From Nitrospirota bacterium (lineage in GTDB: Bacteria; Nitrospirota; Nitrospiria; SBBL01; JAADHI01): a DNA stretch of 56,949 bases. Below are positions 1 to 10,271 of this stretch, one piece after another. The stretch is from assembly GCA_029261195.1 (NCBI GenBank), contig JAJDBU010000067.1, positions 1-56,949 of the forward strand, in the 5' to 3' direction. The notes beneath the pieces are model-generated. The model had not been told where the DNA came from. It was given only the letters and a program-made list of their open reading frames with translations, and did not search any database. A program made the position numbers and the translations under genes. Position 1 is the first letter of the stretch; every line of letters starts with the position of its first letter.

Positions 1-50
1 CACCGTCTAAACTCTCCATCAGGATTAACAACACTGATGGAAGGGGAAGG

Positions 51-229
51 ATGTATCACGTGGATGTCTATGCCAAAGTTCGAAGGTTTTGTTTCGTAGA
101 AGGTCACAGTTCCCGCCATGCGAGTCGTGTATTCGGGTTAAGCCGAGCGACAATTCGCAAAATGCTTACCTACTCCGAGCCACCGGGTTACCGTCGCAAT
201 CAACCGGTACAGCGTCCGGTACCCCTCTG
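51..229 (+). pseudogene. IS21-family IstA N-terminal remnant
   Basis: The first about 55 codons read as the N-terminal helix-turn-helix region of an IS21 IstA transposase: MYHVDVYAKVRR, then FGLSRATIRKML and SEPPGYRR are the usual opening blocks of that family. The match stops near codon 56, where the terminal repeat of the IS3-type element begins at 230. No DDE core and no IstB follow, so this is a dead fragment. The reading frame happens to stay open into the IS3 orfA, which makes an apparent 246-codon gene that is a chimera and not one protein. A GGAAGG ribosome site lies just before the ATG. Family assignment rests on recalled motifs. Confidence 0.7.
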
Positions 230-293
230 TGTCAATATAAGTGAGACACTTACCCCCTGTTCAATTAGAGTAGAGGGTAATGAGGATAGAGTC

Positions 294-791
294 ATGATGG
301 AAGGGGAAATAATTAAAAAGGATGCAAGGGAAGGAGCCCGTAGGGCGAGTGGCGTTGCATCCTTTTTTCCGGCGAAACAGGAAGGGAAGTCCTTCCCCGT
401 TGAGACCCGAGATCCAGAGGTTTCAGAGAAGCCGGTCCGGAGGAAGTTTTCAGCCAGGGAGAAGTTACGGATACTCAAGATGGCCGATGCCTGCACGGAA
501 TCAGGAAGTCTGGGCGCACTGCTTAGAAGGGAAGGGCTCTACTCTTCGAATTTAAAGACATGGCGTCGTCAACGGGAAGCAGGGACCTTATCTGCCCTGA
601 GGCCGAAGAAGCGAGGTCGGAAAAAGAGCGATCAGAACCCCCTTGGGTTGAAAGTTGGCCAACTTGAGAAGGAAAACGATCAGTTGAGAAGCCGTCTTAA
701 GCAGGCGGAACTCATTATCGAAGTTCAAAAAAAAGTCTCTCAGATATTGAGGACGCCCCTGGAAGGTCAAAAGAGCGGAGAAAACAATTGA
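294..791 (+). CDS. IS3-family transposase OrfA
   Basis: This encodes a 165-residue helix-turn-helix protein of the IS3 OrfA type, which binds the element's ends. The block RRKFSAREKLRILKMAD and SSNLKTWRRQREAG form the predicted DNA-binding region in the middle, and a leucine-zipper-like helix (QLEKENDQLRSRLKQAE) follows before the C-terminus, as expected for multimerisation. I chose the ATG at 294 because it lies inside the element and has GAGG about nine bases upstream; the open frame further upstream belongs to the IS21 remnant. The TGA stop overlaps the ATG of orfB (TGATG at 789-793), so the two genes are translationally coupled. Confidence 0.7.
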   Translation: MMEGEIIKKDAREGARRASGVASFFPAKQEGKSFPVETRDPEVSEKPVRRKFSAREKLRILKMADACTESGSLGALLRREGLYSSNLKTWRRQREAGTLSALRPKKRGRKKSDQNPLGLKVGQLEKENDQLRSRLKQAELIIEVQKKVSQILRTPLEGQKSGENN

Positions 792-1804
792 TGGGAGCAG
801 CGGCGCATCTAGCCGGTGATATTGGGATCAAACCTGCCTGTAAGGCGCTCAGCCTCTCTCGTTCTGGTTTTTATCGGGATCAGGCACATCCCTCAGCGTA
901 TGGACGATCAAAGCGGGGGAGAAGTCATCCGCGATCACTGGCGCCTAAGGAGCAGGAGAAGGTGTTGGAGGCCCTTCATTCAGAGCGATTTGTGGATCAA
1001 GCACCCCAGGCGGTTTATGCCACCCTCCTGGATGAAGGGCAATATTTTTGTTCGATCAGAACCCTGTACCGTCTGCTTGGGAAAAACAAGGAGATTAAGG
1101 AGAGGCGGAGCCAACTACGGCATCCATAATACAGCCAGCCGGAACTCTTGGCCACCGGGCCGAATCAGGTTTGGTCTTGGGATATTACCAAGCTATCGGG
1201 GCTGGTCAAGTGGTCCTACTACCACCTTTACGTGATTATGGACATCTTCAGGCGATATATTGTGGGCTGGATGGTGGCCCATCGGGAACCATCGGCATTA
1301 GCAAAGAAACTGATCTGTGAGAGCATTGACAAGCAGCAAGTGGAAAAAAAGCGGCTCACGCTCCATACGGACAGAGGAAGTTCAATGAAATCGAAGTCGC
1401 TTGCATTGCTTCTATCGGATCTTGGCGTGACCAAGACCCACAGCAGGCCGCATACGAGCAATGACAACCCTTACTCGGAGTCACAGTTTAAGACCCTGAA
1501 ATATCGTCCGGCCTTTCCGAAGCGCTTTGGGAGCATAGAAGATGCAAGGGGGTTTTGCAGGGAATTTTTCGAATGGTACAACAAAAAGCACTGCCATTCC
1601 GGAATTGCCCTTTATTCTCCTGAAATCGTTCATTATGGACAAGTAGAAAAGGTCAGAGCGCAGAGGCAGGAGGTATTGGATGCCACCTATCAGCATCATC
1701 CTGAGCGCTTTGTGAAAAAACCGCCTGCAACACAAAAATTGCCTGAGGCGGCGTGGATTAATAAACCCGCTTTAGAACAAAATAGCGACAAGTCGCTACA
1801 CTAA
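791..1804 (+). pseudogene. IS3-family transposase OrfB, broken by in-frame TAA
   Basis: The frame encodes the IS3 OrfB (DDE integrase): an N-terminal HTH_21 segment with QAVYATLLDEGQYFCSIRTL, then the rve catalytic core. The catalytic acidic residues are visible as WSWDITK, HTDRGS and the E of NPYSESQFKTLKYRP. A TAA at 1127-1129 interrupts the frame right after RRSQLRHP, and translation resumes in the same frame as YSQPELLATGPNQVW, which is the normal continuation for this family. A single CAA to TAA change would explain it. The frame is otherwise intact, so the lesion is recent, or the stop is read through. Confidence 0.75.
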
Positions 1805-1860
1805 ATTCCAAGGGTTCGTGTCCCAAAACTATTGACATCTTCCGGAAGGAACGGATTAAG

Positions 1861-1903
1861 TAGGGCTTGCTGAAAAAACTTATCGTTTTTTCAGCAAGCC
1901 CTA
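1861..1903. repeat. 43-nt perfect palindrome made of IS ends; possible terminator
   Basis: A 19-bp perfect stem (TAGGGCTTGCTGAAAAAAC at 1861-1879 and its complement at 1885-1903) encloses a 5-nt loop. The minus-strand sequence of 1874-1903 is identical over 30 nt to the left end of the IS that starts at 56813. It therefore looks like the fused outer ends of that element, i.e. an internally deleted IS remnant or a minimal MITE. Lying 21 bp downstream of the DUF488 stop, with T runs on both strands, it could also end transcription of the minus-strand operon. Confidence 0.75.
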
Positions 1904-1923
1904 AGTAGGCTTCACTCAGTCAA

Positions 1924-2535
1924 TTATTCACCCGGTGGACGCTTAAAGGCGATAAGCTGTGCCTGCTTGTCGTAGGCCTCTTTGATACAAGCGGCTTGAT
2001 CTCTAAACATGTCCGGCGCAATTTTCAACAAAGTAAGCAAACGCTTTTCGGCTACCGCGTTCTCTTCCACAGAACCCTCTTCAAGAATATGTTTGATCTG
2101 AATTTTAGATGCCGGCAGCGCACGACAGACCAGAATCATTCGGTGGCAACTCGTCGGCTCTTTCTCCGCACACATCACTGCGATTTCAAATTTTTCCATT
2201 CCCTTGATTAAGCGCGACAGGCCTTCCCTAAAAAAGGGGTCTTTCGCCAAGAGCTGGAATTGCACTTGATTATCGAGATAACAGGCCGGATTTTCACTGC
2301 GCGCACCGAGTTCTTCTCCTAGAAAAACATAGGCAATGCCGTGTTGATTCAGTATTTTTTTGAGTGGTTCCCGATTAAATTGCGGATTGAAGCGACTATA
2401 GGGTTGAGACCGCACATCAGCGATCGCGGTAATACTGTGCCTGCTCAGTAAATGAAGGAAGTGATTGATGGGGTGGCTTGAATGCCCGATAGTGTACAGC
2501 GTTGATTTGGAAATTGACTGGGAAGCGGTATTCAG
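1924..2535 (-). CDS. DUF488 family protein
   Basis: This is a 203-residue DUF488 protein; the family is of unknown biochemical function. The N-terminal signature TLYTIGHSSHP, then ADVRSQPYSRFNPQFN, and the C-terminal VMCAEKEPTSCHR (Cys and His typical of the family) are all present. An apparent GTG start at 2415 would cut off the TIGHS block, so the real start must be upstream. The frame is open back to a TAA just outside, and contains no ATG, GTG or TTG before TLYTIGH. The best candidate is CTG at 2533-2535, which overlaps the tpiA stop as CTGA, the same geometry as a standard ATGA overlap; ATT just upstream is an alternative. It is the last gene of the gap-pgk-tpiA operon. Confidence 0.75.
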   Translation of the reverse strand: MNTASQSISKSTLYTIGHSSHPINHFLHLLSRHSITAIADVRSQPYSRFNPQFNREPLKKILNQHGIAYVFLGEELGARSENPACYLDNQVQFQLLAKDPFFREGLSRLIKGMEKFEIAVMCAEKEPTSCHRMILVCRALPASKIQIKHILEEGSVEENAVAEKRLLTLLKIAPDMFRDQAACIKEAYDKQAQLIAFKRPPGE

Positions 2536-3338
2536 AATGATTGCCGAGATTTAACAGCGCCCATCCCCAATGAAATGATTTTATGGAAGGATTCAGCCGC
2601 AAGACTTGCCCCGCCGACCAGTACGCCGCCGATTGATACCTCTTTCATGAAATCTGCAATATTTTTTTCAGACACGCTGCCGCCGTACAAAACCGGGGGA
2701 AGATTATTGCCGAAACGACTCGCTATAAATTCCTGTATCTGTTGATGAATACCTGCCACCTCGTCGGGTGTCGGGGTCAGTCCTGATCCGATGGCCCAAA
2801 CCGGTTCGTAGGCAATCATCCATTCTGAAATGTTCTCGCAGAGATTGTCATCTGAGTCCCCCTCTCCTAAAGCGATGCTGAGCTGTTTTTCAAGAATGCT
2901 CCAGGTCAGTCCCGACTGGCGTTCTTCAAGTGATTCGCCAATGCAGAGAATGGGTCGCATTCCGGCCTGCCTCACTGCCTGAAGTTTTTGATGCACCTCC
3001 TCATTGCTTTCGCCAAAGAGGTTTCGCCTCTCCGAATGCCCGATAATGACATAGGCGCATCCAAAGTCTCTGAGCATCCCGGTAGAGATTTCACCTGTGT
3101 AGGCGCCTTTTTCTTCAAAGTGGACATTTTGCGCCGAAAGCCCGATTTCCGTTTTGCACCATTTCAATGAAGGCGCAATACTTGCCATCGCGGTGAAGGG
3201 AGGGGCAATGATGACTCTAGAGTGAATATCCCCGGACTCCAGCAAGAGTTGATCAAGATCCCGAATAAAGGCGTCGGATTCGTCAATCGTCTTGTGCATC
3301 TTCCAATTCGCTACAAAGCAGGGTTTAGATCTTGACAT
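2532..3338 (-). CDS. tpiA: Triosephosphate isomerase
   Basis: The 268-residue protein interconverts dihydroxyacetone phosphate and glyceraldehyde 3-phosphate in the cytosol. All catalytic signatures are present: Lys13 in ANWKMH, His101 in IIGHSERR, Glu178 in AYEPVWAIGSG, and the phosphate-binding loops VLYGGSVS and VGGASL. It starts 3 bp after the pgk stop and follows gap-pgk, a common clustering of lower-glycolysis genes, so the three are almost certainly cotranscribed. It is slightly longer than the usual 250 residues because of a short C-terminal tail (GMGAVKSRQSF). Its stop overlaps the predicted start of the DUF488 gene. Confidence 0.97.
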   Translation of the reverse strand: MSRSKPCFVANWKMHKTIDESDAFIRDLDQLLLESGDIHSRVIIAPPFTAMASIAPSLKWCKTEIGLSAQNVHFEEKGAYTGEISTGMLRDFGCAYVIIGHSERRNLFGESNEEVHQKLQAVRQAGMRPILCIGESLEERQSGLTWSILEKQLSIALGEGDSDDNLCENISEWMIAYEPVWAIGSGLTPTPDEVAGIHQQIQEFIASRFGNNLPPVLYGGSVSEKNIADFMKEVSIGGVLVGGASLAAESFHKIISLGMGAVKSRQSF

Positions 3339-3341
3339 CTT

Positions 3342-4547
3342 CTAAGTCCTCTCATTATCCGGCAAGACCCTCAGACCGGGCAGATCCTCTCCCTCCAGGA
3401 GTTGAAGGGCTGCCCCTCCGCCGGTTGAAATGAATGAGATGTTGTCCAACTCTCCGGCCTGTTGAATCGCAAGGGCGGTCTCTCCGCCACCAACGATGGT
3501 CAGGGCATAAGCGCTCCCGACAGCATGGGCGATCGCCGTGGTGCCACGTGAGTAGGCATCTAATTCAAAAAGTCCCATGGGACCGTTCCACAAAATGGTT
3601 TTTGCATTGGCAAGCGCCTCTCTGAAAAGGTGAACAGAGGCGGGGCCGATGTCGAGTCCGGTCCATCCCTTCGGAATCTCCTGCACTGGAACCAGTTTTG
3701 CCTCCGCGGAAGGGTCCTTGCTTGGGGCGACAACGCAATCGACCGGAAGGTAGAATTTGACCCCGCGGGCAACAGCGCGTTGTTTGATCTCTCGCGCAAA
3801 GTCGAGCATGGAGTCTTCTACAAGAGAATCACCCACATCGTAGCCTGAGGCTTTTAAAAAGGTGAAGGCCATGCCGCCTCCGATAATGACCTTGTCGACT
3901 CTTTTTCCTAAGTTTTCGATGACGCCGATCTTACCCGAAACCTTTGCTCCACCCAGGATCGATACAAAAGGCCGGGCCGGATCGGCCACTGCGCCGACTA
4001 AGTAGGTAATCTCCTTCTTCATCAAAAAACCACAGCCCTTGTCTTTGATATGATTTGTGATGCTGATGGTCGAGGCGTGTTTTCGGTGGGCCGTTCCGAA
4101 GGCGTCATTGATATAGACCTCAATGCCAAGTTCAGCGAGCGACCTGGCAAAATCTTCGTCATTTTGCTCTTCTCCCGGATAATAGCGGAGATTCTCAAGC
4201 AGCAGAACATCTCCGGCTTTGAGTTTTTCCGCCATTTTCTGAGTTTGAGCGCCAATGCAGTCCGGAGCGAAAAGCACCTCTTTTCCAAGCAGTCGTTGGA
4301 GGCGTTTTGCGACCGTCGCTAAGGAGAGTTTCGGGTCAGCCCCCTTGGGCCGGCCAAGGTGTGAAGCCAATATAATAGAGGCCCCTTCATCAATGGCATA
4401 ATTGATAGTCGGCAAGGCTGATCGCATGCGGGTGTCGTCAGTGATGTTCAGATCGTGATCAAGCGGCACATTGAAATCAACCCGGATAAAGAGGCGTTTT
4501 CCCTTGATATCGATGTCTTCAATTGTTTTTTTATTGATGTTCATCAC
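3342..4547 (-). CDS. pgk: Phosphoglycerate kinase
   Basis: The 401-residue enzyme transfers phosphate between 1,3-bisphosphoglycerate and ADP. Typical blocks are seen: [11 protein letters not shown] near residue 20, the substrate-binding [35 protein letters not shown] at the hinge, GWTGLDIGP and the C-terminal nucleotide-site GGGETA and STGGGA. Length is normal. The start ATG at 4547 lies 9 bp from the gap stop; a second ATG follows immediately. It is the middle gene of gap-pgk-tpiA. In an autotroph the same three enzymes would serve gluconeogenesis from fixed carbon, but the direction of flux cannot be read from the sequence. Confidence 0.97.
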   Translation of the reverse strand: MMNINKKTIEDIDIKGKRLFIRVDFNVPLDHDLNITDDTRMRSALPTINYAIDEGASIILASHLGRPKGADPKLSLATVAKRLQRLLGKEVLFAPDCIGAQTQKMAEKLKAGDVLLLENLRYYPGEEQNDEDFARSLAELGIEVYINDAFGTAHRKHASTISITNHIKDKGCGFLMKKEITYLVGAVADPARPFVSILGGAKVSGKIGVIENLGKRVDKVIIGGGMAFTFLKASGYDVGDSLVEDSMLDFAREIKQRAVARGVKFYLPVDCVVAPSKDPSAEAKLVPVQEIPKGWTGLDIGPASVHLFREALANAKTILWNGPMGLFELDAYSRGTTAIAHAVGSAYALTIVGGGETALAIQQAGELDNISFISTGGGAALQLLEGEDLPGLRVLPDNERT

Positions 4548-4556
4548 AATACGGGA

Positions 4557-5573
<1,017 letters not shown>

Positions 5574-5604
5574 TCAACTGGTGACTGTAGATTGCGAATA
5601 GTTT

Positions 5605-8004
5605 CTAAAAGCTATCTTCCTGATCAAACCTGAAAAATTCACTTGGCGAGGCAAATTCCTGTTTTACTTCTGTGGGTTCTGTTCCCTTTACAAATATCTC
5701 GTACTCCCCGGATTCACCCTCTCGAGCCAACATACCACTGGCTCGATCAATCTTGGCATAAACAATATCATCCGGGATTTTAAAAGGCACGACTGGAAGG
5801 AGCGCAAGCGCGTCTTCCATGTAAGCAACCCAAATAGGGAGCGCTGCTCGTCCACCCGATTCTTTGTATCCCAGGGAGCGATTGTCATCAAAACCGACCC
5901 AGACCCCGGATATCAGGTTGGGAGTATAGCCTACAAACCAGGCATCAGTAAATTCATTTGTCGTTCCGGTCTTTCCAGCGACCGGACGTCCGATCTTCCT
6001 CGCCCGTTTCGCTGTTCCTCTTTGCACGACATCTTCAAGAATATTAGTGACGACATAAGCCGTCTCTTTTGAGATAACTTGCTCAGCGCTTCGATCTCGT
6101 GTTTCAAGCACATGTCCTTCGCTGTCAGTGACGTATAGGATCAAGGCCGGTGGAATGCGAAGCCCTTCATTGGCATAGACTCCCAATGACGAGGTCAATT
6201 CAAGTAAACTGACTCCTGATGAACCCAGGGCTAAAGAGAGATCGCGTGTGAGCGAACTCTCGATGCCGATCTGCTTTGCAAAATTGACGACCGGTCGTAT
6301 CCCTATTTCTCGTAGTAATTTGACCGTTGCCAGATTTCGGGAGTAGGTCAGGGCATCCCGCATTGTTGTCCGACCGTAGAATCTTTTTTCGTAGTTTTCG
6401 GGTTTCCAGACCTTTTGCGTCTCATCGTCGGTAAAAATCACCGGGTTGTCAATCAGGATGCTTGCAGCCGTGTAGCCCTGTTCAATCGCGGTGCCATAGA
6501 TGATCGGCTTAAAAACCGAGCCGGGTTGACGTCGAGCCGTCACCGCCCGATTATATTCACTCTTGCCAAAATCATAACCGCCCACCAGGGCCTTGACGGT
6601 GCCATCTGCCGGATCAAGGGAAACAAAGGCGCCTTGAACGGTTGGCTCCTGCTCCAGAGCAAAGAGCACGATGCCATCGGTCTCATCAATTGACTTCACC
6701 TCCACCTGAATGAGGTCATCCGGAGCCAAGATATCAGCCGGTATCGGATGGTCAAACAAAGTTCTGTCTTTTCTGACATCAGGACCAGTCAATCTTCGCG
6801 CAGCCCAGCCCATGTCCCTCAGCAAGATCTTTCCAATTGTTTCACCTGTTTCAACAAGGGCAAATTCAGGACTCAGAGAAAGAACACGCGCTGTCAACAA
6901 ATCGCCGACTTTAAGGTTTGCGGCACGAAGGGGCCTGGAGTCTTTCGTATCTCCTGGGCTCTCCTCCGAGACGGCTTCGTATCTCCCAATAGGACCACGG
7001 TAACCCTGGCGTTTATCGAGTTGTCGCAGCCCCTGCGTCAGCGCCTCTTCGGCCATGGCCTGCATCTTTTCATTCAGGGTCGTATAGACCTTCAATCCGC
7101 CCTTATAAACCACATCATCTCCATAGCGGGAGATCAGGTGTTGACGGACGTATTCCTTGAAATAACGAGCAAAATCATGGCCGTGTTGGAGTTTCTTAAA
7201 CACCATGTCTTTTTCATAGGCCCGACGGTATTGGCCCTGGCTAATATGTCCCTCATCAACCATGCGCTTCAGCACGATGCGCTGGCGGAACTTTGCCCTT
7301 TCAGGATGTCGGTAAGGAGAGTAGTCGTTCGGCGCTTTTGGAAGACCAGCCAGAAAGGCCGCCTCCTCAAGCGTAATCTCTGCGACATTCTTCCCGAAAT
7401 AAGTCAGGCTTGCGACCTGAACGCCGTAGGCTCCGTGTCCAAAATAGATATGATTGAGATAGATTTCAAGAATTTCGTCCTTGCTGAGTACCTTTTCGAC
7501 TTTTCGAGAAAGCAAGAGTTCCTTGATTTTCCTCTCCATCGTCCGTTCGGACGTCAGAAAAAGGGAACGGGTCAACTGCTGGGTAATCGTACTTGCCCCC
7601 TGACGAATCCGACCGCTTTCGAGATTCGCCAGCGCTGCTCTGACAATTCGGATGCTATCAAAACCCTGATGTTCATAAAACCGGGAGTCTTCAACTGCAA
7701 GGATTGCCTGAATCAGATGTTTAGGCATTTGAGAAATCGGCACATAGACTCGTTTTTCAATATAAAACTCACCAATGAGGTTGTTGTCATCGGAATAGAT
7801 CCGTGTGGACTGACTCGGGGCATAGGTTCCGAGAGAGTCCAGGGAAGGCAGGTCCCGGGAAAAATAGTAGAGCACCCCTCCCGCTCCGATTGCCCCGAGC
7901 AGGAAAAGCAATAAGGAAATACCGATGCCCCACTTTAAAAACCGGATGAAGAAACCTCGATCGGCCTTCGCCGGAATTTCACCTGAAAATACCTTTGTTT
8001 CCAA
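5605..8004 (-). CDS. mrcA: Penicillin-binding protein 1A (bifunctional PG synthase)
   Basis: The 799-residue class A PBP polymerises and cross-links peptidoglycan on the outer face of the inner membrane. A cytoplasmic tail is followed by one membrane anchor (about residues 25-48), a glycosyltransferase domain with catalytic Glu105 in AVEDSRFYEHQG, and a transpeptidase domain with SVFK (Ser496), YSRN (555-557) and KTGT (678-681). An OB-like insertion lies between the two domains (about 360-450), as in PBP1A. All catalytic motifs are intact. It is downstream of phoU in the same direction. The symbol follows E. coli usage for the family. Confidence 0.93.
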   Translation of the reverse strand: METKVFSGEIPAKADRGFFIRFLKWGIGISLLLFLLGAIGAGGVLYYFSRDLPSLDSLGTYAPSQSTRIYSDDNNLIGEFYIEKRVYVPISQMPKHLIQAILAVEDSRFYEHQGFDSIRIVRAALANLESGRIRQGASTITQQLTRSLFLTSERTMERKIKELLLSRKVEKVLSKDEILEIYLNHIYFGHGAYGVQVASLTYFGKNVAEITLEEAAFLAGLPKAPNDYSPYRHPERAKFRQRIVLKRMVDEGHISQGQYRRAYEKDMVFKKLQHGHDFARYFKEYVRQHLISRYGDDVVYKGGLKVYTTLNEKMQAMAEEALTQGLRQLDKRQGYRGPIGRYEAVSEESPGDTKDSRPLRAANLKVGDLLTARVLSLSPEFALVETGETIGKILLRDMGWAARRLTGPDVRKDRTLFDHPIPADILAPDDLIQVEVKSIDETDGIVLFALEQEPTVQGAFVSLDPADGTVKALVGGYDFGKSEYNRAVTARRQPGSVFKPIIYGTAIEQGYTAASILIDNPVIFTDDETQKVWKPENYEKRFYGRTTMRDALTYSRNLATVKLLREIGIRPVVNFAKQIGIESSLTRDLSLALGSSGVSLLELTSSLGVYANEGLRIPPALILYVTDSEGHVLETRDRSAEQVISKETAYVVTNILEDVVQRGTAKRARKIGRPVAGKTGTTNEFTDAWFVGYTPNLISGVWVGFDDNRSLGYKESGGRAALPIWVAYMEDALALLPVVPFKIPDDIVYAKIDRASGMLAREGESGEYEIFVKGTEPTEVKQEFASPSEFFRFDQEDSF

Positions 8005-8123
8005 TAGATTACCTCAAAAAATCTTCTTTAGCGTAAGCCTTATTCCAATAGCTGTCAATGATCTGGATTCCGACCAGGCGCATCTGGAAATGACGAGAAA
8101 CAGGGTAAGTGCTCAGACAGGAA

Positions 8124-8789
8124 TTAAGCGGTTTTGCCCTTAGTGTGGCGGATGTTTTTCCCTTCGACAAGGTAGACCACGGTTCCAGCGATGTTCGCAG
8201 TGTGGTTGCCGATTCTTTCGATATCGATGGAGACGAAGTTGATTTGGGTTGCCCGTGTGACGGTGGCGCTGTCTTCAAGCATGTAGGCGACCAGTTCACG
8301 GGAGATGTGGTCGCAGAGATCATCGATAAAGGTGTCATCCGCACAAACCTTTCGGGCAAGCGCTGCATCCCTGTTAACAAAGGCTTGCAGTGATTCTCCG
8401 AGCATGCTTTTCGCCGCCTGGGCCATACGGGGAATATCGATATAGGGTTTCAAGAGCGGCTCATGGGATAACGCGATTGATTGATTACAGATTTCTACAG
8501 CAAGATCACCCATCCGCTCAAGTTCGGTGTGAATCTTCATTGCAGTTGTAATAAAACGGAGCTCATTCTCTGCTGGTTGATAAAGGGAGAGCAGACGAAT
8601 ACATTCTTCATCTATCTCAATATCCATCTCGTTCACAATATGGTCGTTCCCTATGGTTTCCTCTGCCAGACTGAGGTCGGTTTCAACCAGACACTTAATC
8701 GAGTTTTCGATTTGGGTCTCAAGTAATGCCCCCATTTTCAAAATCCGTTCTTTAAGGGCGCTCAATTCTTCTTCAAAGTCCGTCGGCAT
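8124..8789 (-). CDS. phoU: PhoU phosphate-signalling protein
   Basis: A 221-residue, all-helical protein with two PhoU repeats; the metal-binding signatures appear as ELERMGDLAVEICN in the first half and DIERIGNHTANIAG in the second. PhoU links the PstSCAB transporter to PhoR signalling and represses the Pho response. The frame is open 48 codons further upstream into gltD, but the ATG at 8789 starts the conserved MPTDFEEELSAL and has GAGGAG five bases before it, so I use that. No pst or phoBR genes are in view; here phoU sits between gltD and mrcA. Confidence 0.93.
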   Translation of the reverse strand: MPTDFEEELSALKERILKMGALLETQIENSIKCLVETDLSLAEETIGNDHIVNEMDIEIDEECIRLLSLYQPAENELRFITTAMKIHTELERMGDLAVEICNQSIALSHEPLLKPYIDIPRMAQAAKSMLGESLQAFVNRDAALARKVCADDTFIDDLCDHISRELVAYMLEDSATVTRATQINFVSIDIERIGNHTANIAGTVVYLVEGKNIRHTKGKTA

Positions 8790-8808
8790 CAATTCTCCTC
8801 TTATCCGT

Positions 8809-10266
8809 TTAGCTGTCCAATTTCGACAAATAACGCTCAATACCTTCGGCGGCATCACGTCCTTCTCGAATCGCCCAGACCACGAGGGAGGCTCCCTGCT
8901 TGGCATCTCCTGCTGCAAAAACGCCATCGACATGGGTCATGTGGTTTTCATCAACGGCCACATTGCCGCGTTTGTCGAATTCAAGCCCCAGATCGACCAA
9001 GAGGCCCTTCTTTTCCGGGCCGGTGAAACCCATCGACAAAAGCACCAGATCAACATCCAACTCAAATTCACTGTCGGGGATCTCGACGAACTCAAAGCCC
9101 CCACTATTTTTTACCCTGTCCACCTGAACGCCGTGTAGCTTTTCAACGTGACCATTCCTGCCACTGAACTTTTTGGTTAAGACCGACCACTCCCGCTTTC
9201 CGCCTTCTTCGTGGGCGGGAGAGCTGCGTAGTTTAGTCGGCCAGAGCGGCCAGGGTGTTGTTTCGCAACGATCTTCGGGGGGCTTCGGGAGCAGTTCCAT
9301 ATGGCGTGTATCCCTTCTGGAAAGCTGGCAGTCGGCATTCGCCCCCTGGCGGTGGCTGGTTCCGAGGCAGTCGGCACCGGTGTCTCCTCCCCCGATAATG
9401 ACCACCCGTTTTTTCTCGGCCCGAATATCGAAGGCCGGGTCAAGCTGATCTCCGGCAATGCGTTTGTTCTGTTGAGTCAAATAGTCCATCGCAAAGTGGA
9501 TGCCTTTGAGTTCCCGGCCCGGTACGGGTAAATCGCGTGGGACGCCTGCGCCAATGGCGATGCAAACGGCGTCAAATTCAGATTTTAATTCATCTGCGGT
9601 GACATCAACTCCGACATCGACACGGGTGCGAAAAACCACCCCTTCCGCCCGCATCTGATTAAGACGGCGATCAATGAACTGTTTTTCCATCTTGAAGTCG
9701 GGAATGCCGTAGCGGAGCAGCCCGCCAATCCGGTCGGCCTTTTCAAAAACCGTGACCGCATGGCCCTTCCGTCGAAGTTGCTGTGCGGCAGCAAGGCCCG
9801 CCGGGCCCGATCCGACAATGGCGACCTTATGCCCTGTTTCATTCGTGGGGGGAATCGGATAAACCCAGCCTTCATTAAAACCCCTTTCGATGATTTTCCA
9901 TTCTAGCGTCTTGATACTCACGGGATCATCGATTTCACCCAGCACGCAGGCATGTTCGCAGGGCGCAGGACAGAGACGGCCAGTAAACTCCGGAAAATTA
10001 TTGGTGACATGGAGGGCCTTCAAGGCATCCTTCCAACGTCCGCGATACACAAGATCGTTCCATTCAGGAATCATGTTCTGAACAGGACAGCCAGTCCAGC
10101 CCTGACAAAAAGGAACGCCGCAGTCCATGCAACGCGCCCCCTGCTGCATGAGAATCTCATCCGTAATCGGCTCATAGAGTTCCCGCCAATCGTGAATGCG
10201 CTCGGCAACCGGGCGCCGTAGCGGTTCCTGCCGTTTGATCGTCATGAAGCCATTGACACTACCCAT
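8809..10266 (-). CDS. gltD: Glutamate synthase small (beta) subunit
   Basis: The 485-residue FAD/NADPH subunit delivers electrons to GltB. N-terminal iron-sulfur cysteines (GARCMDCGVPFCQGWTGC, then CPAPCEHAC) are followed by the FAD-binding VAIVGSGPAGLAAAQQL and the NADPH-binding VVIIGGGDTGADC, then the C-terminal GVFAAGDAKQGASLVVWAI. It follows gltB by 5 bp. The start is uncertain: ATG at 10266 and ATG at 10245 both have weak ribosome sites, and the leader holds a near-duplicate of ATGGGTAGTATCA, so a small local duplication may have shifted the start. Confidence 0.94.
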   Translation of the reverse strand: MGSVNGFMTIKRQEPLRRPVAERIHDWRELYEPITDEILMQQGARCMDCGVPFCQGWTGCPVQNMIPEWNDLVYRGRWKDALKALHVTNNFPEFTGRLCPAPCEHACVLGEIDDPVSIKTLEWKIIERGFNEGWVYPIPPTNETGHKVAIVGSGPAGLAAAQQLRRKGHAVTVFEKADRIGGLLRYGIPDFKMEKQFIDRRLNQMRAEGVVFRTRVDVGVDVTADELKSEFDAVCIAIGAGVPRDLPVPGRELKGIHFAMDYLTQQNKRIAGDQLDPAFDIRAEKKRVVIIGGGDTGADCLGTSHRQGANADCQLSRRDTRHMELLPKPPEDRCETTPWPLWPTKLRSSPAHEEGGKREWSVLTKKFSGRNGHVEKLHGVQVDRVKNSGGFEFVEIPDSEFELDVDLVLLSMGFTGPEKKGLLVDLGLEFDKRGNVAVDENHMTHVDGVFAAGDAKQGASLVVWAIREGRDAAEGIERYLSKLDS

Positions 10267-10271
10267 TGATA

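Larger units (their letters stand above)
230..1837 (+). mobile_element. IS3-family insertion sequence, about 1.6 kb
   Basis: Two overlapping transposase genes are bounded by imperfect terminal inverted repeats. The left end starts TGTCAATA at 230 and the right end finishes TATTGACA at 1837; inside these, GACAC at 245-249 pairs with the complementary GTGTC near 1818-1822 and further bases agree. The TG...CA ends are normal for IS3. I see no clear target-site duplication: the left flank is IS21 sequence and the right flank is not its continuation, so the locus has been rearranged after insertion. The element is probably inactive because orfB carries a stop. Confidence 0.7.

Noticed and set aside
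51-791. A single 246-residue transposase
   Set aside because: Codons 1-56 are IS21 IstA and the later part is IS3 orfA; the IS3 left end lies between them, so it is a chance in-frame fusion.
6748-7914. Long plus-strand open frame (388 codons) opposite mrcA
   Set aside because: It is antisense to an intact PBP1A gene with all catalytic motifs, has no recognisable domain, and its composition is that of a reverse-strand shadow.
8009-8380. Minus-strand open frame overlapping the end of phoU
   Set aside because: Shadow of phoU in another frame; Ser/Pro/Thr-rich product without motifs.
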